Assembly: GCF_002218025.2 (NCBI RefSeq)
Contig: NZ_AP018680.1
Coordinates: 186,001 to 250,000, forward strand
Source: Vibrio casei
GTDB lineage: Bacteria; Pseudomonadota; Gammaproteobacteria; Enterobacterales; Vibrionaceae
Direction of reading: 5' to 3'
Length of the DNA: 64,000 bases
The notes under the pieces are model-generated. The model searched no databases, was not told the DNA's origin, and worked only from the letters and a program-made list of their open reading frames with translations. Below, piece by piece: positions 55,573 through 64,000 of the stretch (within the stretch, counting starts at the first letter, position 1; every line of letters starts with the position of its first letter). The position numbers were made by a program, and so were the translations under genes.

Positions 55573-56867
55573 CAGTGAGTGCGCCTCATTTGCTGACGAA
55601 CCTCGTCGTCAGAAGGTTTCAAGTAGACCAAGCAACTGTCAGGGTTTTTATGATGCATAGCTTTTTGAATTTCTAGTTGAGAGAAACCTCCTTGGCTTAA
55701 TCTATAGCCGTAGGAGTGGCGATGTGCATGTGGAGTCGTCCCTAGCGATTTTGAAGATTCGAATCCGATTCGTTTAACTGCTCTACTGTGCTTTTGATTG
55801 AAATTTTTTTTACTCTCAGTATTACCTTTTGAGTTAACAAATAGGAAAGGAGATTCTGAAGCAGGTTTAGCCGAAAGATATTTTTGCAGTAATAGAGTGA
55901 ACTCAACAGCTTTACTTGCGGGATAAAACATGATGTCAAAGGACAGGTTACGATTTGTAAGCAAAGGTCCTTTCCAGCCTGAGTAGAGTCTATGGCTTCT
56001 CGAATACTCATTACGTGGTTTCAGTCGATATTTATGTGCCAAATATTCACGTCGATTAGTGAAGCGTTCATCAGGAGACTTTCCGTCACTTGGGTGGTAA
56101 ACAGAAATAATAGTAGCCCCTGATTGAGGATCTATTGATATATCATCGGTATATATGTGAAAACACTCTGACAGTCGTAGTCCACCGAAATGCATTAACA
56201 TGACGATCAACTGACTAGCATAATCTGACTCTCCTGAAGCAGAAACAAACCCATGTAGAAGTAGGTCTTCAATTCGATCCTCTGGAAAGCGATATACCGC
56301 TTCGACATCAACAAAATGTCTCTGTGGACCACGAATTTTTCTAGTAAGTGAAAACTGATGTGTGGATGGTTTAGCTAAGTGATTCAGAAAGCTATGACTA
56401 TGTCTTCTGTAATAAGCACACCATTGCAAACGCTCTTCTGCATGAGTAGCTTTCCTCAAGGGATTTAGCTTAGGCAAGTCAGTGCCATGAATAGTGTCGA
56501 GGTAGTCGCAATAATCCGTAATATGGTGAAGAAGAACATTTACGTCTTCATTTTTGCGAGGAGACCAGAACAAATTAGAGGTGTCTTGTCCATCTTGAAT
56601 GGTTCCGAACTGTAATGCTTCAACAAAAGCTCTTAGTAGATCTGTAGCAGATGAGAAGTTTGATACTTGGCGCTCAATGAACTTTAAGAGAAGCTCTACA
56701 GCGAAAGTGTTACGTTCCAACCACGATTGAGATTTGTAGCGATTTTCGTGCAAAAATCTTAAATGAGAAATCAGTAAACCACTTTCAGTAAAAAGTGCAG
56801 GAAAACGAACCGAAGGCCGGCCTGTACCTGCTTTGTAGTTCACCCCACGCTTTATAACGAAGCTCAT
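55572..56867 (-). CDS. gmtY: Gamma-mobile-trio tyrosine recombinase GmtY
   Basis: A 431-aa tyrosine recombinase. An N-terminal core-binding region covers about residues 1-190. The catalytic domain has FGGLRLSECFHI (first Arg), HAHRHSYGYRLSQGG (H-x-x-R), IQKAMHHKNPDSCLVYLKP (second His and Tyr nucleophile). Its stop overlaps the gmtZ ATG (TGATG), and its start overlaps the stop of a 45-aa sORF (ATGA), indicating translational coupling. It is intact, unlike GmtZ, and may be the strand-exchange enzyme that placed the island in greB. Confidence 0.88.
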   Translation of the reverse strand: MSFVIKRGVNYKAGTGRPSVRFPALFTESGLLISHLRFLHENRYKSQSWLERNTFAVELLLKFIERQVSNFSSATDLLRAFVEALQFGTIQDGQDTSNLFWSPRKNEDVNVLLHHITDYCDYLDTIHGTDLPKLNPLRKATHAEERLQWCAYYRRHSHSFLNHLAKPSTHQFSLTRKIRGPQRHFVDVEAVYRFPEDRIEDLLLHGFVSASGESDYASQLIVMLMHFGGLRLSECFHIYTDDISIDPQSGATIISVYHPSDGKSPDERFTNRREYLAHKYRLKPRNEYSRSHRLYSGWKGPLLTNRNLSFDIMFYPASKAVEFTLLLQKYLSAKPASESPFLFVNSKGNTESKKNFNQKHSRAVKRIGFESSKSLGTTPHAHRHSYGYRLSQGGFSQLEIQKAMHHKNPDSCLVYLKPSDDEVRQQMRRTH

Positions 56868-57001
56868 TTCTTTGTTTGTTCGAAGTCATTCTGATTTTCT
56901 TGCGCATCAGTGTTGAGGAAAGCTTCTTCTGCATACCACTCTCTTGCTGACTTTATCTTCAGCTTACTTGCTTGCTCATAGTTCCAATAAAATTTAGACA
57001 T
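56864..57001 (-). CDS. 45-aa sORF heading the gmt operon
   Basis: An ATG at 57001 preceded by GAGGAAAGAG opens a 45-aa frame (MSKFYWNYEQASKLKIKSAREW ...) ending in an ATGA overlap with gmtY. The ribosome site and stop/start overlap argue that it is translated, perhaps as a leader peptide or a small DNA-binding accessory. I know no family for it. Confidence 0.55.
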   Translation of the reverse strand: MSKFYWNYEQASKLKIKSAREWYAEEAFLNTDAQENQNDFEQTKK

Positions 57002-57187
57002 TCAGCTCTTTCCTCGGAGTTCACAGAATTCAACTAATACTAAGGAATACTTAACATACTACTTAGTATATAGTTGATGGTTCTTACTAATTCAAGTTAT
57101 TCAGTTATAAAAGCAAGCCAGCTTAATGTCAGATATTTATAAGTAGTATTGCAGCTATTAGTATGTTTTTAAGAGTAGAACTAATAT
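57002..57187. promoter_or_regulatory. GMT right end and gmt operon promoter region
   Basis: No gene. It contains the inverted repeat CAACTAATACTAAG / CTTAGTATATAGTTG (57031-57075), with a further CATACTA between the arms, plus TTAGTATG (57158-57165) 22 bp from the junction with greB. The motif family is the same as at the left end. These can be recombinase sites, operators for gmtY, or both. Confidence 0.6.
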
Positions 57188-57535
57188 CAATATAATAAGC
57201 GTTTGCTGAGACAAATTGATCGACGCGTTCGTTTTTTACGTAAGTTTCTACCCGAGGTGACGGTTGTTGATTACTCACCGCAACAAGAAGGAAAGGTGTT
57301 TTTTGGAGCCTGGGTGGAAATTGAAAACGAAGCGGGTGATATCAAAAAGTTTCGAATTGTTGGCCCTGAAGAAATTTATGGTGATGCGAAAGATTATATT
57401 TCGATTGATTCTCCAATGGCGCGTGCATTATTGAAAAAAGAAGTCGATGACGAAGTGGTCGTGAAAACTCCTGATGGTGATAAAGAATGGTTTATCAATC
57501 ATATTTGTTATGAAAAGCCATCAATTGATGAATAA
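57188..57535 (+). pseudogene. greB: greB 3' fragment beyond the GMT element
   Basis: The remaining 115 codons of host greB, from CAA TAT AAT AAG (QYNKRLLRQIDRRVRF) through KVFFGAWVEIENEAGDIKKF and YISIDSPMARALLKKE to TAA. No own start or ribosome site is visible, so it is probably not expressed as a functional protein. It lacks the coiled-coil N-terminal part that inserts into the RNA polymerase secondary channel. ompR follows after 164 bp. Confidence 0.95.
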
Positions 57536-57699
57536 CTCGCATACTTAAAGCTACCCTTCAGATAAGGCATAGAAAAAGGGTATGCATTTGTTACAAATAT
57601 GAAGTTAATTAAAGACAATACCCTTAGTTATTCAGTATTCTGAAGGTAATTTGTGGTTGGGTAGTTTTTACCCGTAAAGACTGAAAAAGGAATAAATGG

Positions 57700-58422
57700 A
57701 TGCAACAAGAAAATTATAAAATTTTAGTGGTTGATGACGATGCTCGTCTGCGTTCATTGCTCGAGCGTTACTTATCGGAGCAAGGCTTTCAAGTTCGTAG
57801 TGTCGCTAATTCTGAACAAATGGATCGCTTATTGACACGTGAAAATTTTCACTTAATGGTGCTCGATTTAATGTTACCAGGTGAAGATGGTTTGTCGATT
57901 TGTCGTCGCTTACGCAAAGATAACAATCAACTTCCTATTGTGATGTTGACGGCGAAAGGCGATGAGATCGATCGTATTGTTGGTCTTGAAGTCGGTGCGG
58001 ATGATTACTTACCAAAACCATTTAACCCACGTGAGCTACTTGCGCGTTTACGTGCTGTTCTTCGTCGTCAATCGGTTGAAGCGCCGGGAGCGCCCAGTTC
58101 AGATGAAGAAATCGTTAACTTTGGTGAATTTACTTTAAATCTCGGAACTCGTGAAATGTTCCGCGGCGAAGAGCCTATGCCACTTACCTCGGGTGAGTTT
58201 GCGGTATTGAAGATTCTCGTGACGCATGCACGTACACCGATGTCTCGTGATAAGTTAATGAACATGGCGCGTGGGCGAGAATATTCTGCAATGGAACGTT
58301 CAATTGATGTGCAAATTTCTCGTTTGCGTCGTATGTTAGAAGAAGATCCAAGCCACCCACGTTATATTCAAACGGTGTGGGGGCTAGGTTATGTCTTCGT
58401 TCCTGATGGGAAGAAGGTCTAA
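57700..58422 (+). CDS. ompR: Response regulator OmpR
   Basis: A 240-aa OmpR-type regulator. The receiver domain has the acidic pocket VVDDD, phosphoacceptor Asp in LMVLDLMLPGEDG, and the conserved MLTAKG and DYLPKPF. The C-terminal winged helix has the motifs LTSGEFAVLKIL, RSIDVQISRLRRMLEEDP and YIQTVWGLGYVF. Together with EnvZ it controls porins and osmotic responses. Between ompR and envZ lie 214 bp, unlike the short overlap found in E. coli. Confidence 0.96.
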   Translation: MQQENYKILVVDDDARLRSLLERYLSEQGFQVRSVANSEQMDRLLTRENFHLMVLDLMLPGEDGLSICRRLRKDNNQLPIVMLTAKGDEIDRIVGLEVGADDYLPKPFNPRELLARLRAVLRRQSVEAPGAPSSDEEIVNFGEFTLNLGTREMFRGEEPMPLTSGEFAVLKILVTHARTPMSRDKLMNMARGREYSAMERSIDVQISRLRRMLEEDPSHPRYIQTVWGLGYVFVPDGKKV

Positions 58423-58487
58423 TTGCGAGAGTTATATTTGAAAATGAAAGTTTGATAATAGAGCTTTGATATAATTTGCTATAAATC

Positions 58488-58557
58488 GTCATCCCGGATT
58501 TATATCAGCATGCTGTGAATAGATTCCTGCTTTCGCTTAGGCTCGGCAGGAATTACG
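58488..58557. repeat. Dispersed palindromic repeat between ompR and envZ
   Basis: Begins GTCATCCCGGAT, has an internal AGATTCCTGC...GGCAGGAATTACG stem, and ends in T7. It belongs to the same family as the repeats at 60008, 61927 and 62107. Confidence 0.8.
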
Positions 58558-58636
58558 TTTTTTTGTTAGGATATTGCTCGCTTCCAAATAGTCACGAGCC
58601 ACACACGTACTTTCAACAGTTAAACCGGACCCGCCT

Positions 58637-59965
58637 ATGCTTCGCTTTCGCAGTTCACGAACTCAAACAGTATTCTTCTTGGTGGTGTTATTGATTGCCA
58701 GCCAAGTATTGTCTTATCTTATTGTGTTTAATTACGCTTTATTACCGAGTTTAAAGCAGTTCAACCGCATTCTTTCTCATGAAGTCAAAGTGATGCTGGA
58801 TGAAGAAGTGATGCTCAAAACAACCGATAATGATGAACGACCATTTAGGCGTGAATTATTAGCGGAGCTTGGCGTGTCTATTTACCCTGAAAATGCGCCT
58901 GAATCACAAGAGTTTTTTTATGCTTCGGCTATCGACTTCTTGAGTGAAGAGATGAGTGAACAAGTGGGATCACCGACTCAAGTACGCTTGATTTTAGGGG
59001 ATGAAAGCTATGTGTTATGGCTGAAAATTGACGCCATGCCAAATAGACTTATTCGAATTCCATTAACGGAGCTGAAAGAAAAAGATTTTGCTCCGTTATT
59101 TCGTAATAGTTTATTGATCGCTTTATTGCTGATCGCTGGAATGTGGTTCTTCATTCGTTTGCAAAATCGACCTTTGGTGGCATTGGAAGCAGCAGCAAAG
59201 AAAGTGGGTAAAGGGGAAATTCCTGAGCCAGTTCCAGAGCGAGGGGCTTCGGAAATTTTAGCTGTGACGAAAGCTTTTAACCAAATGGCCAAAGGCATTC
59301 AAGCATTAGAAGAAGATCGCGCTTTATTGATGTCGGGGATCAGCCATGACTTACGCACTCCGCTAACTCGCATTCGTTTAGCCACCGAAATGATGTCACC
59401 ACAAGATGACTACTTAGCAGAGAGTATGATTAAGGACACAGAAGAGTGCAATGATATTATTGGTCAATTTATGGATTACCTTAAACCGGCTCAAATTGGT
59501 AATCATGATGCGGTTGATCTCAACCAAATTGTGTCAGATGTGGTAACGGCTGAAAAAGATAAACACGATATCGATTTTGAATTGATGATAACCAAAGAGT
59601 TGCGTGATGGTTTAGGGGAAGCGGTTGCTTTAAAACGTGTGGTATCGAATTTGGTGGTTAACGCGATTCGTTATGGTAATGGTTGGATTAAACTGTCGAC
59701 AGGCATCACTGCGGACAACAAACTGGTTTGGGTTGCGGTTGAAGACAATGGCCCGGGGATTGATAAGAGCCAATTAGAATCCTTGTTTGAACCGTTTACA
59801 CGTGGTGATACCGCGCGTGGAAGCAGTGAAGGCGCTGGATTAGGGCTTGCGATTGTCAAACGTATTGTGAGTCAGCACCAAGGTTTGATTGTCGTAACTA
59901 ATCGTAGTGAGGGGGGGTTGAAAGTTCAGATCAGTATTCCAACTGCGAAGAAGAAAAAGGGGTAG
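58637..59965 (+). CDS. envZ: Sensor histidine kinase EnvZ
   Basis: A 442-aa kinase. The first membrane helix is at about residues 10-32 ([20 protein letters not shown]), with a periplasmic loop to about residue 155 and a second helix ([15 protein letters not shown]). It is followed by a HAMP linker, the H-box [16 protein letters not shown] with phosphoaccepting His, N-box [10 protein letters not shown], and G-boxes DNGPGID and [11 protein letters not shown]. Length and order match EnvZ, and it follows ompR. Confidence 0.95.
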   Translation: MLRFRSSRTQTVFFLVVLLIASQVLSYLIVFNYALLPSLKQFNRILSHEVKVMLDEEVMLKTTDNDERPFRRELLAELGVSIYPENAPESQEFFYASAIDFLSEEMSEQVGSPTQVRLILGDESYVLWLKIDAMPNRLIRIPLTELKEKDFAPLFRNSLLIALLLIAGMWFFIRLQNRPLVALEAAAKKVGKGEIPEPVPERGASEILAVTKAFNQMAKGIQALEEDRALLMSGISHDLRTPLTRIRLATEMMSPQDDYLAESMIKDTEECNDIIGQFMDYLKPAQIGNHDAVDLNQIVSDVVTAEKDKHDIDFELMITKELRDGLGEAVALKRVVSNLVVNAIRYGNGWIKLSTGITADNKLVWVAVEDNGPGIDKSQLESLFEPFTRGDTARGSSEGAGLGLAIVKRIVSQHQGLIVVTNRSEGGLKVQISIPTAKKKKG

Positions 59966-60007
59966 AAGTAGAAAATGAGTTCCTAGTCCCTAGTTTTAGG
60001 AAAAGTT

Positions 60008-60102
60008 GTCATCCCGGAAACGAGGGACGAGTTATCCGGGATCTATTTACAGCGTGCTTTAAGTCGATCCCTGATGTCGCCTTGCGGCTCCTCAGGGATG
60101 AC
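60008..60102. repeat. Dispersed palindromic repeat downstream of envZ
   Basis: Ends GTCATCCC and GGGATGAC are complementary, with internal stems around CCGGGATC and GATCCCTGATG...CTCAGGG, followed by a T-run. It could act as a terminator for envZ. Confidence 0.85.
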
Positions 60103-60256
60103 GATTTTTTTGAAATTAGAACGGTGTTGCCGGTTCTATTTTTCCCTAAAAACGAGCAGTACCCTAGCTGTCGCCTTGCGGCTTCTCAGGGAGGACGATT
60201 TTTTTGAAATTAGAATGGTGTTGCTGGTTCTATTTTTACCTAAAAACGAGCAGCGA
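60075..60256. repeat. 94-bp tandem duplication
   Basis: Two imperfect copies of a ~94-bp unit (starting TGTCGCCTTGCGGCT at 60075 and 60169), each running through GATTTTTTTGAAATTAGAA to CTAAAAACGAGCAG. It includes the right half of the dispersed repeat. Confidence 0.85.
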
Positions 60257-60330
60257 AGCGCCCGATAATCGAGATTCGCTCCGCTCCTCGTGACACGAAG
60301 TGGAGCGCACTCGGATTCCGTTATCGCTCT

Positions 60331-61692
60331 TTAATCTTCTTTGCTCGCCGGTAATATCATACTCAGCAATATCGCGGTAATACCGCCTGCAGCCACACCC
60401 GATGAGAAAATACTCTTAATAAACTCCGGCATAAATTGCAGAATCTCTGGTTTTTGCGCAATGCCTAGTCCCATCGAGAATGACAGCGCCATGATTAAAA
60501 TCGCGCGGCGATCTAAATCAACACGAGAAATGATACGTACCCCAGCCGCGGCAATGGTACCGAACATTACTATGGTCGCGCCGCCAAGTACGGGTTCTGG
60601 AATTAACTGCACAAAACTTGCTACGCCCGGAAATAATCCCAGAATGATCAGCATGCCAGAAATAAAGTAACCAACATAACGACTCGCCACACCGGTTAGC
60701 ATAATGATGCCGTTGTTTTGGCTAAAGGTTGAGTTAGGAAAGCTGTTGAAGAGCGCGGCAATGGCAGAGTTTAAACCGTCGGCCAATACGCCACCTTTGA
60801 TACGTTTTAGATAAATAGGGCCATCAACTGGCTCACCGGAAACCTCTGAAGTTGCAGTGATATCGCCAATCGCTTCTAGTGCGGTGATAAGGAAAATCAG
60901 CACTAAAGGAATAAATAGCGACCAATCAAAGCCTAGACCGAATTGCATTGGAATCGGCAAAGCAATCACCTTTGTTTGTGTGGTTTGGCTAAGATCCAAC
61001 ATGCCCATGAAATAAGCCACAATACAGCCGACAAACATCGCAATCACAATAGATGCTACGCGTAAATACGGGTTTTTCGCTCGGTTTAAAATCACGATTA
61101 GACCTAACACTACACCGGCAAGTGCTAGGTTATCTAAACTGCCGAAGGTGTTGTTTTCCATTGCGCCATAGCCACCACCAATTGAGACCAAGCCAATTTG
61201 GATTAGTGTTAAACCAATTAATGTTACCACGATGCCCGACACCAGTGGGGTAATGATTTTTTGTGCGTACTGCAAAATGCGAGATAAGAAAATTTCTGCA
61301 CTAGAGGCGACCAAGATAGTGCCGAAAATCGCCGCCATCATGGTTTCAATCGAAGCGCCGCCAGCTTTTAATGATAATCCTGCACCAATGATCGGTCCTA
61401 GAAAGTTAAAGCTAGTGCCTTGAATGGAAAGTAAACCGGACCCAATCGGGCCAATAGTGCGGATTTGAATAAAGGAACAAATACCAGAAGCAAACAAAGA
61501 CATACTGATGATGGTATTGGTTTGCTCGGCAGGAACCCCTAAAGATTGGCAAATAATAAGGGAAGGGGTGATGACCGCGACAAACATTGCAAGTAAGTGT
61601 TGTAGAGCGGCAAAAACGGTTTGAGGCAAGGGGGGACGATCATTTAATTGATAAACCAGTTCCATAGGTCGTGAAGTATGCGGGGCAGTCAT
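60331..61692 (-). CDS. xanP: Xanthine permease XanP (NCS2/NAT family)
   Basis: A 453-aa nucleobase:cation symporter. From [28 protein letters not shown] onwards it follows E. coli XanP closely, with the NCS2 motifs [53 protein letters not shown] and [17 protein letters not shown]. About 12-14 membrane segments. The start at 61692 is placed where similarity begins; a longer frame exists upstream. It is a single gene, with repeat-rich DNA on both sides. Confidence 0.93.
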   Translation of the reverse strand: MTAPHTSRPMELVYQLNDRPPLPQTVFAALQHLLAMFVAVITPSLIICQSLGVPAEQTNTIISMSLFASGICSFIQIRTIGPIGSGLLSIQGTSFNFLGPIIGAGLSLKAGGASIETMMAAIFGTILVASSAEIFLSRILQYAQKIITPLVSGIVVTLIGLTLIQIGLVSIGGGYGAMENNTFGSLDNLALAGVVLGLIVILNRAKNPYLRVASIVIAMFVGCIVAYFMGMLDLSQTTQTKVIALPIPMQFGLGFDWSLFIPLVLIFLITALEAIGDITATSEVSGEPVDGPIYLKRIKGGVLADGLNSAIAALFNSFPNSTFSQNNGIIMLTGVASRYVGYFISGMLIILGLFPGVASFVQLIPEPVLGGATIVMFGTIAAAGVRIISRVDLDRRAILIMALSFSMGLGIAQKPEILQFMPEFIKSIFSSGVAAGGITAILLSMILPASKED

Positions 61693-61926
61693 AATCTTCC
61701 TTATAATCCAAATATTTGTTGACTGATACGTCAAGAATTTTGCGCATATTATAAGAATTTGAATAAATAAAGCAAACGTTTGCGCGTGACGGGGGGAACT
61801 GAGCTATGGGAACGACGCTCAGGAGCCGAAAAGAGGTTATGGGTCTCGGTTGTCGGCTGTTTCACTTCCCCGTGGATCGGAAGAAAAGTAAATGTACTAT
61901 CAGAGATTGATTCAGTAGGAAAAATT

Positions 61927-62017
61927 GTCATCCCAGAAACGAGGGGCGAGTTATCAGGGATCTACAGCATGCTTTAATTAGATCTCTGATGTCGCCTTGC
62001 GGCTCCTCAGGGATGAC
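61927..62017. repeat. Dispersed palindromic repeat
   Basis: GTCATCCCAGAAACGAGG ... GGGATGAC followed by GATTTTTTTGAAATTAGAA. Very close to the copy at 60008-60102. Confidence 0.88.
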
Positions 62018-62106
62018 GATTTTTTTGAAATTAGAATGCTGTTTCCGGTTATATTTTTCCGAGGCTAAAGACAGAGCTGATTATAATGTGAGAAAGTTGG
62101 AGAGCC

Positions 62107-62198
62107 GTCATCCTTGAGGAGCCTAAGCGACATCGAGGATCTATATACAGCGCGTGGTGATTAGATTCCCGCTCTGGCTAAGGCTCGGCAGGAATGAC
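62107..62198. repeat. Dispersed palindromic repeat, divergent copy
   Basis: GTCATCCTTGAGGAGCC ... GGCAGGAATGAC followed by GTTTTTC. Its left part resembles the complement of the right half of the other copies; its right part resembles the ompR-envZ copy. Confidence 0.75.
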
Positions 62199-62417
62199 GT
62201 TTTTCTGTGGGTTTAGTGTTTCATGTAAAGCAACCGTGATTGCAGAACGACTCTGCCTAGGGACCAGAAACTAGGGGGTAGGAACCTTTATTTCATTTTT
62301 CACATTGAAGCTTTTATCTTTCCGAGCGGCGAGAAACGAAGTGTCCGATAAACGAGATTCGCTTTATTCTTTGCTTTCCCCACAACCCGAAGCGCTCTCG
62401 CACCTAACAACAATCTT

Positions 62418-64000
62418 TTATGCCTTCACATACTCACTACGTTCACCCAACCAACGCTCAACGATCGCTTTAGCATTGCTTGGATATTGCTGGTGGATGT
62501 GACGCGCAATGCGTTGTACTTCAGGAATTAAATATTGGTCACGTAGTAAGTCGGCGATTTTAAAATCTGCTACGCCAGTTTGCTTGGTGCCGAGTACTTC
62601 ACCGGGGCCGCGGATTTCGAGATCTTTCTGGGCTATCACAAAACCATCGTTGCTTTCACGTAGTACCCCAAGACGTTTTTGCGCGGTTTTAGACAGTGGC
62701 GCGTGATAAAGCAGCACACAAGAACTAGCCACGGAACCTCGCCCCACTCGGCCACGTAGCTGGTGAAGTTGAGCTAAACCTAACCGTTCAGGGTTTTCGA
62801 TGATCATCAAGCTGGCGTTAGGCACATCGACACCCACTTCAATCACGGTGGTGGCGACTAATAAATGCAACTCACCGGATTTAAATTTCTGCATCACTTG
62901 CTGCTTTTCGGTGGACTTCATGCGGCCATGCACCAAACCAATGTTGAGTTCAGGGAGTTGGCGTTGTAATTCTTCCGCAGTATCAGCCGCCGCTTGAGCT
63001 TCTAATACTTCCGATTCATCAATTAAGGTACATACCCAATAGGCTTGTTTACCTTCTTGGGCACAGGCAACACGAACGCGTTCGATAATGTCATTTCGGC
63101 GAGTATCAGCAATGGCAACGGTTTGAATCGGGGTTCTGCCCGGCGGCAGTTCATCAATGACTGAGGTTTCTAGATCGGCATAGGCAGTCATCGCCAATGT
63201 ACGGGGGATTGGCGTGGCCGTCATGATCAACTGATGAGGATAACTGCCTTGTTTTTTGCCTTTTTCGCGCAATTCTAAACGTTGGTGGACGCCAAAGCGG
63301 TGTTGTTCATCAATGATCACTAACGCGAGATGATTAAATTCGACATGCTGCTGAAAGAGTGCGTGAGTACCCACTATCATCTTAGCTTCACCAGATGCAA
63401 TACGTTCTAGCTGAGTTTGTTTTGCTTTACCGGTAAGTTTTCCAGCCAACCAACCAACTGAAATACCCAATGGCTCTAACCATTGGGCAAAATTAATCGC
63501 ATGTTGTTCGGCTAATAATTCGGTCGGAGCCATTAATGCAACTTGATAACCTTGCTCCAATGCGTGAGTAGCTGCTAACACTGCAACTAGCGTTTTACCT
63601 GAGCCTACATCGCCTTGCACTAATCGCATCATTGGGTGTGGTTGTTGTAAGTCTTTTTCAATTTCCCCAACGATACGAGCCTGAGCATTGGTTGGAGTAA
63701 AAGGCAGAGTGGCGAGTAATTGCTGTTTGAGTTGGCTGCTACAAGTGAGTGGTAGGGCAATATCTTGCTGTCCTTTACTACGTACATCTAACATGGAAAG
63801 GTTTTGTGCGAGTAATTCTTCAATGATTAAGCGACGTTGCGCAGGATGTTTACCTAATTCAAATTGCTGCATATCAATGTCAGGAGAAGGGCGATGAATG
63901 GTATGCAATGCTTGGTTTAAGGTAATTTGATGATCGTATAAACCACTAGGCAGTAATTCAGTCACCGCAGAACTATCTAATAATTCAAGCGCTTGGTCGG
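62418..64000 (-). CDS. recG: ATP-dependent DNA helicase RecG (partial, N-terminus beyond window)
   Basis: The visible 526 residues run to the natural C-terminus. Motifs are I QGDVGSGKTLVA, II IIDEQHRFGVHQR, III MTATPIPRTLA and VI LHQLRGRVGRG; the RecG-specific tail is RDQYLIPEVQRIA. RecG remodels stalled forks and branched DNA. The open frame continues through the right edge, so about 165 N-terminal residues of the wedge domain are missing from this window. Confidence 0.96.
   Translation of the reverse strand, partial: DQALELLDSSAVTELLPSGLYDHQITLNQALHTIHRPSPDIDMQQFELGKHPAQRRLIIEELLAQNLSMLDVRSKGQQDIALPLTCSSQLKQQLLATLPFTPTNAQARIVGEIEKDLQQPHPMMRLVQGDVGSGKTLVAVLAATHALEQGYQVALMAPTELLAEQHAINFAQWLEPLGISVGWLAGKLTGKAKQTQLERIASGEAKMIVGTHALFQQHVEFNHLALVIIDEQHRFGVHQRLELREKGKKQGSYPHQLIMTATPIPRTLAMTAYADLETSVIDELPPGRTPIQTVAIADTRRNDIIERVRVACAQEGKQAYWVCTLIDESEVLEAQAAADTAEELQRQLPELNIGLVHGRMKSTEKQQVMQKFKSGELHLLVATTVIEVGVDVPNASLMIIENPERLGLAQLHQLRGRVGRGSVASSCVLLYHAPLSKTAQKRLGVLRESNDGFVIAQKDLEIRGPGEVLGTKQTGVADFKIADLLRDQYLIPEVQRIARHIHQQYPSNAKAIVERWLGERSEYVKA

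Larger units (their letters stand above)
16321..57187. mobile_element. GMT-type genomic island inserted in greB (about 40.9 kb)
   Basis: The two halves of greB flank this segment with no loss of coding sequence. The right end carries an operon of two tyrosine recombinases plus GmtX, the hallmark of Gamma-Mobile-Trio elements, followed by a second greB. The two ends form an imperfect inverted repeat, each with CATACTAA about 20 bp from the junction (16340-16347 on the left; its complement at 57158-57165 on the right). There is no target duplication, as expected for tyrosine recombinase integration. Boundaries could be off by 1-2 nt. Confidence 0.88.
61693..62417. other. Repeat-rich spacer between xanP and recG
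   Basis: No gene is supported in 725 bp. It contains two copies of the palindromic repeat (61927-62017 and 62107-62198) and short sequences shared with 13530-13545 and 60250-60290 (CGAAGCGCTCTCGC; CGATAAACGAGATTCGCT). Confidence 0.7.

Noticed and set aside
1..64000. tRNA or rRNA genes as island attachment sites
   Set aside because: No cloverleaf or rRNA sequence was recognised by eye; the island uses the greB coding sequence instead.

Overview
The left (1-16320) and right (57188-64000) flanks look like a Vibrio or other Vibrionaceae chromosome. The gene order is gspN(end)-nudE-cysQ, nfuA, comF, bioH, then the glycerol-3-phosphate regulon (glpR, glpD, glpF, glpK, glpT, glpQ), a DUF4382 lipoprotein, tex, greB, ompR, envZ, xanP and recG. 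The predicted proteins are of Vibrio type, the DNA is AT-leaning, and a family of palindromic intergenic repeats is scattered through the right flank.

Between codons 48 and 49 of greB sits a 40.9 kb island (about 16321-57187). Its core is a minus-strand operon at the right end: a 45-aa sORF, gmtY and gmtZ (two tyrosine recombinases), gmtX, and a second full-length greB. I recognise this as a Gamma-Mobile-Trio (GMT) type element. The element-borne GreB is almost identical in protein sequence to the host protein but differs at silent sites throughout, and it is recoded exactly at the codons where the element inserted. This looks like a self-carried replacement for the gene the element destroys. 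An IS66 copy has since split this replacement, and another has split gmtZ.

Nested inside the GMT element is a 16.1 kb Tn7-like transposon (16990-33132) with no tns genes. It is defined by TGT/ACA termini, an 8-bp spacer to the first AATAAAG-type binding site at both ends, 20-bp phased sites at the right end, spread sites at the left end, and a perfect 5-bp target duplication (acttc). A second Tn7-like right end of a different sequence subfamily lies just inside its left end (ending at 17285). Its cargo is a patchwork: a frameshifted rhodanese; a wrecked type I restriction remnant (hsdR pieces, a metallopeptidase with two stops, a small zinc-ribbon protein); an IS903-bracketed block of metabolic genes (FUSC, ICMT, succinate-semialdehyde dehydrogenase, glycerol dehydrogenase); a high-GC TetR/MFP/ABC efflux operon with a truncated cytochrome c'-like gene; a broken DUF6088 gene; and an orphan tyrosine integrase.

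The remaining GMT cargo (33138-45700) is an intact three-gene operon (TerB-domain membrane protein, BrxD-like ATPase, DEAD-box helicase) that is a good candidate antiphage system. Next to it is a second system: an XRE regulator divergent from a 176-aa protein and a DEAH helicase. In that second system both effector genes are split by insertion sequences (IS66 and IS3). Clean target duplications allow every interrupted GMT gene to be rejoined exactly (helicase 460 aa, partner 176 aa, GmtZ 1209 aa, GreB copy 159 aa).
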